Of a stretch of 64,000 bases of DNA, positions 62,722 through 64,000 are shown piece after piece. A program made the position numbers and the translations under genes. The stretch's first letter is position 1, and every line of letters begins with the position of its first letter. The notes beneath the pieces were generated by a model that ran no database searches, was not told the DNA's origin, and saw only the letters and a list, made by a program, of their open reading frames with translations. The DNA comes from Gordonia humi (GTDB taxonomy: Bacteria; Actinomycetota; Actinomycetes; Mycobacteriales; Mycobacteriaceae): NCBI RefSeq assembly GCF_014197435.1, contig NZ_JACIFP010000001.1:62001-126000 (forward strand), in the 5' to 3' direction.

Positions 62722-64000
62722 TCAGGCCGACGCGGAGTCGTCGAGGTCGACGACTCCACGGTCGATCCACTGCTGCTTGAGCAGCTTCTTGTCCATCTTT
62801 CCGATCGCGGTCATCGGCAGCTTCTCGGTGCGCACCCACCAGCGCTCGGGTGTCTCGAAGCGGCCGAGATACTGCCTGCAGAGTTCGATCACCGCCTCCT
62901 TGTCGAACGATGCTCCAGGTGCCAGGACCGCGACCGCGCCGACGATCTCGCCGAGATCGGGGTCGGGCAGTGCGACGACGCCCACGTCGGCGAAGCCCTC
63001 ATGCCGCTGCAGAGTGTTCTCGATGTTCGCCGCCGCGATGTTCTCGCCGCCTCGGATGATGATCTCTTTGGCACGGCCGGTGATGTACAGGTAGCCGTCG
63101 TCGTCGATCCGCCCGATGTCTCCGGTCGCGACCCAACCGTCCGCGTCGGCGACGGGCCCCTCGCCGACGATCTCGAGCGGCACGTTCGGGCTGCGGCCGT
63201 AGATCTCACCGTTGCCGTCCTGGTCGGCGCCGACGATCTTCAGATCGATCACGGGCAGTGGACGCCCGACTCGGCCCGGATGCCCGTCGATCTCCTTACC
63301 GGCCGCCGCGGCGAGAAGTCCACCGGTCTCGGTCAGCCCGTAGAGGCTTCCCACCTTCTTGCTCACCTTCGGGAAGTTCGCCGCGATACGAGCGCGGAGT
63401 TCTTCGGGAACGGCCGAGCCGCCGAGCGGGATCGAACCGAGCGAAGAGACGTCGCGCACGGCGAGGTCGGGATGATCGAGAACTCGCGAGACCATCGTGG
63501 GAATCGCTCCCCAGGATGTGATGTTCTCCGCTTCGATCAGTCGCAAGACCTCGGCCGGGTCGAACTTCCCGTCGAGCATGACGAGTTTTCCGCCCTGGAG
63601 GATCGTCGCGCAGCTCACCTGGACGCCGGCCAGATGGAACAGTGGAACGGTCTGCAGGCTGGCGGTGCCGCGGAAGTCGTCGTCGAGTTCGGTGGGGAGG
63701 CGACGGGTCATGCTCAGCAGGTTCTGGAGGTTGCCGACCACCGAACGCTGTGACACCAGGATCCCCTTCGGGATGCCGGTGGTGCCCGAGCTGAACATCA
63801 CCAGGGCCGGGTCGTCCTCATCGACGCTCGCCAGGCGGAGCGTCGCGGGTTCCTTCGCATCGACGAGTCGGCGGATCTCCGCGAACGGTACACACGACAC
63901 CTGGTGCATCTCGACGTCGGTGACGGCCAGTTTCGGCTGCACTCGACCGAGGATGACCTCGATCTCGTGATCACCCCACCACGGATTGCCGAGTACCGCG
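62722..64000 (-). CDS. Acyl-CoA synthetase (FadD family), 5' end outside window
   Basis: The C-terminal 425 residues of an AMP-forming ligase. VMFSSGTTGIPKGILVS, LYGLTETGG, WVATGDIGRIDDDG, RGGENIAAANIE and PMTAIGKMDKKLLKQQW are intact. The frame is open to the window edge (reading ...NPWWGDHEIEVILGRVQPKL), so the GTG at 63942 is not the true start. It is upstream of the racemase-like gene and would activate the acid that enters this operon's pathway. Confidence 0.9.
   Translation of the reverse strand, partial: AVLGNPWWGDHEIEVILGRVQPKLAVTDVEMHQVSCVPFAEIRRLVDAKEPATLRLASVDEDDPALVMFSSGTTGIPKGILVSQRSVVGNLQNLLSMTRRLPTELDDDFRGTASLQTVPLFHLAGVQVSCATILQGGKLVMLDGKFDPAEVLRLIEAENITSWGAIPTMVSRVLDHPDLAVRDVSSLGSIPLGGSAVPEELRARIAANFPKVSKKVGSLYGLTETGGLLAAAAGKEIDGHPGRVGRPLPVIDLKIVGADQDGNGEIYGRSPNVPLEIVGEGPVADADGWVATGDIGRIDDDGYLYITGRAKEIIIRGGENIAAANIENTLQRHEGFADVGVVALPDPDLGEIVGAVAVLAPGASFDKEAVIELCRQYLGRFETPERWWVRTEKLPMTAIGKMDKKLLKQQWIDRGVVDLDDSASA

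Noticed and set aside
1..64000. CRISPR arrays, tRNA or rRNA genes, prophage or integrase genes
   Set aside because: None were seen. The only mobile-element genes found are the IS110 and IS30 transposases.

Overview
The window is high-GC DNA with long antisense shadow ORFs and many ATGA/GTGA gene overlaps. A mycofactocin-coupled type dehydrogenase, a DUF3068 (PorA-family) membrane protein, a KstR-type operator in front of a ketosteroid-dehydrogenase-like flavoprotein, paired acyl-CoA dehydrogenases and several class III CoA-transferases all point to a mycolate actinobacterium (Gordonia, Rhodococcus or Williamsia type). The genus is an inference from gene content. I see no rRNA, tRNA or CRISPR.

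Layout. 0-12.9 kb: the end of an ATP-dependent DNA ligase, a SnoaL-flavin monooxygenase fusion divergent from a GAF regulator, a four-gene beta-oxidation operon (two acyl-CoA dehydrogenases, enoyl-CoA hydratase, acyl-CoA ligase), an EthD protein, a TetR regulator, a second hydratase and a cyclic-nucleotide-type phosphodiesterase. 12.9-23.2 kb: a coupled HSP90-like ATPase plus 938-residue helical-repeat protein, the proton-translocating transhydrogenase pntAB, a ketosteroid-dehydrogenase-like flavoprotein under a KstR box, and an unknown protein ending in a GyrA/ParC-like helical module. 23.2-27.7 kb: a copper operon csoR-copZ-(55-aa protein)-copA with two CsoR-type palindromes, then a proline-rich unknown protein. 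27.7-34.7 kb: nadB with an IS110-family element 17 bp from its start codon, an ABC1 kinase, a DUF3068 protein and an SDR.

34.7-64 kb is one large catabolic region. It holds an FAD dehydrogenase divergent from an MFS carrier, IclR, a cytochrome P450, and a six-gene operon (SDR, two CoA-transferase subunits, hydratase, aldehyde dehydrogenase, mycofactocin-type SDR) behind a MarR gene. A ferredoxin and ferredoxin reductase complete the P450 electron chain. A thioesterase is divergent from an ABC uptake operon that also carries an alcohol dehydrogenase and a DMT-type carrier. An IS30-family element cuts this ABC operon at the 5' end of the permease gene. The window ends with a seven-gene operon: acyl-CoA ligase, racemase/CoA-transferase, two acyl-CoA dehydrogenases, alpha/beta hydrolase, SDR and a methylisocitrate-lyase-family enzyme.

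Taken together, the last 30 kb looks like uptake, P450 hydroxylation, oxidation to an acid, CoA activation and beta-oxidation-like breakdown of an unidentified, probably branched or cyclic, compound. A TGGTNNNACCA palindrome occurs in both divergent transport promoters (about 36.65 and 49.88 kb) and suggests common control. The substrate cannot be read from the sequence.
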